Shown: positions 13,777-14,901 of the stretch, piece after piece
How positions within the stretch are numbered: position 1 is the first letter of the stretch
Layout of the letters: each line of letters opens with the position of its first letter
DNA from: Chloroflexota bacterium
Lineage (GTDB): Bacteria > Chloroflexota > UBA6077 > CF-72
DNA length: 14,901 nt
Direction of reading: 5' to 3'
Assembly (NCBI GenBank): GCA_019247135.1
Contig: JAFAPL010000361.1
Location: 1 to 14,901 of the forward strand
Notes under the pieces: generated by a model
Told to the model about the DNA's origin: nothing
Database searches by the model: none
Seen by the model: the letters and a program-made list of their open reading frames with translations, nothing else
Position numbers and translations under genes: made by a program

Positions 13777-14565
13777 ATGCCACGCTTGTCTGAGAAAGTC
13801 GCTGCGGTGACCGGTGCTGGCTCCGGCAACGGTCTGGCGATCGCGCAAGCCTACGCGCGTGAAGGTTGCGCCGTCGCGATCGGGGAATTTTCTCAGGAGC
13901 GCGGCGAAGCAGCCGCCGACGCGATCGAACGCGACGGCGGCCGGGCGATTTTCGTCCGCACGGACGTGCGTAACTGGGAGGACATCGACGGGATGATCGC
14001 GCAGACGCTGCGCGAGCTCGGGCGGCTGGACGTTGTCGTCAACAACGCGGGTGTTCTCGACGGTTATGCCACGTGCCTCGAAACCAGCACCGAGCTGTTC
14101 GAGACGATCATGGCCATCAACGTCCGCGGCGTGTTCTTCGGCTGCAAGCGCGCGCTCGAAGAGATGGTTCCGCGCGGGTACGGCAAAATCATCAATATTG
14201 CCTCAGTCGCCGGCCTGCAGGCGATGGGTGGCGGGCTCGCGTACACCACGTCGAAGCACGCGGTGGTGGGGATGACGCGCCAGCTCGCGGCCGAGTACGG
14301 CCCGGGTGGCATTCGCGTCAACGCGATCTGTCCCGGCAGCATCGCGACGAACCTGCGTCAGAACACGGCCGAGATCATCGGTGTTCAGGACCGGGGTCGT
14401 GGAATGGGCACCATGGCGCCCGAGGCATTTGCGCAGTGGGTGCCGCTGGGCGTGCGTGGCGCGCCGTCGGATGTCGCCAACGCAGCCGTGTTCCTAGCCT
14501 CGGCGGACTCCGACTACATGAACGGCCACACTCTGGTGGTCGACGGCGGCTGGTCTATTCGCTGA
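13777..14565 (+). CDS. Short-chain dehydrogenase/reductase (SDR), classical type
   Basis: A 262-residue classical SDR that oxidises an alcohol or reduces a ketone using NAD(H) or NADP(H). TGAGSGNG (12-19) is the nucleotide loop, with Asn in place of the common Ile. NNAG is at 89-92. The catalytic set is Asn115 (AINVRG), Ser143 (IASVAG), Tyr156 and Lys160 (YTTSK). Glu37 at the end of the second strand (AIGEFS) suggests NAD preference. PGSIATNLR and NGHTLVVDGGW are the usual C-terminal features. The substrate cannot be assigned; a sugar acid or hydroxy acid fits the neighbourhood. The ATG at 13777 has no Shine-Dalgarno and a -10-like box 11 bases upstream, so translation may be leaderless. It is divergent from the D-2-hydroxyacid dehydrogenase. 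Confidence 0.92.
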   Translation: MPRLSEKVAAVTGAGSGNGLAIAQAYAREGCAVAIGEFSQERGEAAADAIERDGGRAIFVRTDVRNWEDIDGMIAQTLRELGRLDVVVNNAGVLDGYATCLETSTELFETIMAINVRGVFFGCKRALEEMVPRGYGKIINIASVAGLQAMGGGLAYTTSKHAVVGMTRQLAAEYGPGGIRVNAICPGSIATNLRQNTAEIIGVQDRGRGMGTMAPEAFAQWVPLGVRGAPSDVANAAVFLASADSDYMNGHTLVVDGGWSIR

Positions 14566-14595
14566 GGTCGTCCGATTCTTCCTCTCCGAGGGGAC

Positions 14596-14615
14596 CAAGG
14601 GGCTGCGCCCCCTTG
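14596..14615. repeat. GC-rich inverted repeat after the SDR gene, possible terminator
   Basis: CAAGGGG (14596-14602) pairs with CCCCTTG (14609-14615) around a 6-base loop, 30 bases past the SDR stop. TGTATAT follows but there is no clean T-run. The motif reads like a dispersed extragenic palindromic element; with only one copy in the window that is inference. It could also end SDR transcription. Confidence 0.45.
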
Positions 14616-14636
14616 TATATCCCGTCCTGGCGTATT

Positions 14637-14661
14637 CCCCCTCTCCATGCGAGAGCAGGGG
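14637..14661 (+). repeat. Bulged hairpin overlapping the first G-run of the quadruplex motif
   Basis: CTCTC (14641-14645) pairs with GAGAG (14651-14655) around a 5-base loop. The stem continues as CCCC (14637-14640) with GGGG (14658-14661) across a two-base CA bulge, giving nine base pairs. The GGGG is also the first run of the adjacent quadruplex motif, so the two structures exclude each other. Confidence 0.45.
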
Positions 14662-14677
14662 AGGGGCAGGGGTGGGG
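14658..14677 (+). promoter_or_regulatory. Four-tier G-quadruplex motif upstream of the alpha-hydroxy-acid dehydrogenase
   Basis: Four consecutive GGGG runs (14658-14661, 14663-14666, 14669-14672, 14674-14677) are separated by loops of 1, 2 and 1 bases (A, CA, T). This is an unusually tight pattern expected to form a very stable parallel quadruplex in the coding-sense strand, 19 bases before the start codon at 14697. Whether it is transcribed depends on an unmapped promoter. Confidence 0.5.
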
Positions 14678-14684
14678 TCGATAC

Positions 14685-14699
14685 CATTGCATCGCAATG
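14685..14699 (+). promoter_or_regulatory. Inverted repeat containing the start codon of the FMN dehydrogenase gene
   Basis: CATTGC (14685-14690) and GCAATG (14694-14699) are perfect complements around a 3-base loop, and the last three bases are the ATG start codon. In RNA this would be a small hairpin hiding the start. It also overlaps TACCAT (14682-14687), a weak -10-like box nine bases before the ATG; if that promoter is used, most of the hairpin would not be transcribed. Confidence 0.35.
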
Positions 14700-14901
14700 C
14701 TTGATGTCGTCAGTAACGAGGAGTTGGTCCGCGAAGCCCGCAAACGCCTGAATCAAGGCGCGTGGGACTACCTGGTCGGCGGCTCGGAATCAGAAACCAC
14801 GCTGCGCCGCAATCGTCGCGCTTTCGACAAGATCGCTTTTCGGCCACGAATCCTCGTGGACGTCTCCGAGATCGACGCGTCAACGACGTTCCTCGGCCAG
14901 C
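14697..14901 (+). CDS. FMN-dependent alpha-hydroxy-acid dehydrogenase/oxidase, partial (N-terminus only)
   Basis: The first 68 residues of an FMN-dependent L-2-hydroxy-acid dehydrogenase (glycolate oxidase, lactate dehydrogenase or mandelate dehydrogenase type); the rest runs off the right edge. Recognisable are an N-terminal helix (NEELVREARKRL), AWDYLVGGSESETTLRRNR (about 23-41), where family members have a YY/DYxxGG segment followed by ET-L-N, and FDKIAFRPRILVDVSEID, matching the conserved PR-L-DVS strand before the FMN barrel. These enzymes oxidise L-2-hydroxy acids to 2-keto acids. Active-site residues lie outside the window, so the substrate is open. No Shine-Dalgarno precedes the ATG. 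The upstream 131 bases hold two hairpins, a G-quadruplex motif and an inverted repeat over the start codon. Confidence 0.85.
   Translation, partial: MLDVVSNEELVREARKRLNQGAWDYLVGGSESETTLRRNRRAFDKIAFRPRILVDVSEIDASTTFLGQ

Noticed and set aside
1..14901. Canonical parS site for the ParB-like protein
   Set aside because: I saw no TGTTTCACGTGAAACA-like palindrome by eye on either strand.
1..14901. ABC ATPase, tRNA, rRNA, CRISPR, transposase or phage genes
   Set aside because: No Walker A/signature protein, cloverleaf, repeat-spacer array or transposase motif was found.

Overview
The window looks like a chromosomal stretch of a high-GC, probably soil or sediment, bacterium. The best guess is Chloroflexota. 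The reasons are the Tat/lipobox solute-binding protein with a long Ala/Pro/Thr linker, the family mix (DUF35 plus thiolase-like pairs, free-standing MetE-like protein, PPOX flavoproteins, enolase-superfamily enzymes), and the frequent lack of Shine-Dalgarno sites with -10-like boxes a few bases from start codons. This assignment is an inference; no rRNA or marker gene is present. Coding density is very high and no gene-free stretch exceeds about 170 bases. I saw no tRNA, rRNA, CRISPR array, IS element or phage gene.

Layout. (1) 1-976, minus: mandelate racemase/enolase-superfamily enzyme, cut by the left edge. (2) 1039-1923, minus: ParB-like protein without a ParA, ending at a perfect 10-bp hairpin. 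Upstream lie a -10-like box and three phased TTGAG repeats, then a divergent GAF-domain gene (about 2093-2605). (3) 2646-4979, minus: tight operon of GNAT acetyltransferase, a thiolase-like protein lacking the catalytic cysteines, and its DUF35 zinc-ribbon/OB partner. (4) 5000-6190, plus: cobalamin-independent methionine synthase C-terminal-domain-type methyltransferase. (5) 6187-10524, minus: ABC importer operon (two permeases, lipoprotein binding protein, no ATPase), followed by a hotdog thioesterase that seems to start at CTG, and a PPOX flavoprotein. (6) 10582-13749, minus: three overlapping genes, D-2-hydroxyacid dehydrogenase, APH-fold kinase and an unusual enolase. (7) 13777-14565, plus: SDR oxidoreductase. 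(8) 14697-14901, plus: start of an FMN-dependent alpha-hydroxy-acid dehydrogenase, preceded by an intergenic region with hairpins and a strong G-quadruplex motif.

How the genes may work together. The theme is uptake and oxidation of 2-hydroxy acids or sugar acids: an importer, an MR-type racemase/dehydratase, D- and probably L-type hydroxy-acid dehydrogenases, an SDR, and a dehydrogenase-kinase-enolase trio. The trio reads most simply as hydroxypyruvate to D-glycerate to 2-phosphoglycerate to phosphoenolpyruvate. The enolase has His-to-Ala and Glu-to-Asp changes at otherwise conserved positions, so its substrate may differ. Candidate regulatory signals (leaderless promoters, overlapping divergent -10 boxes, a start codon inside a hairpin, a hairpin/quadruplex pair) were all read by eye.
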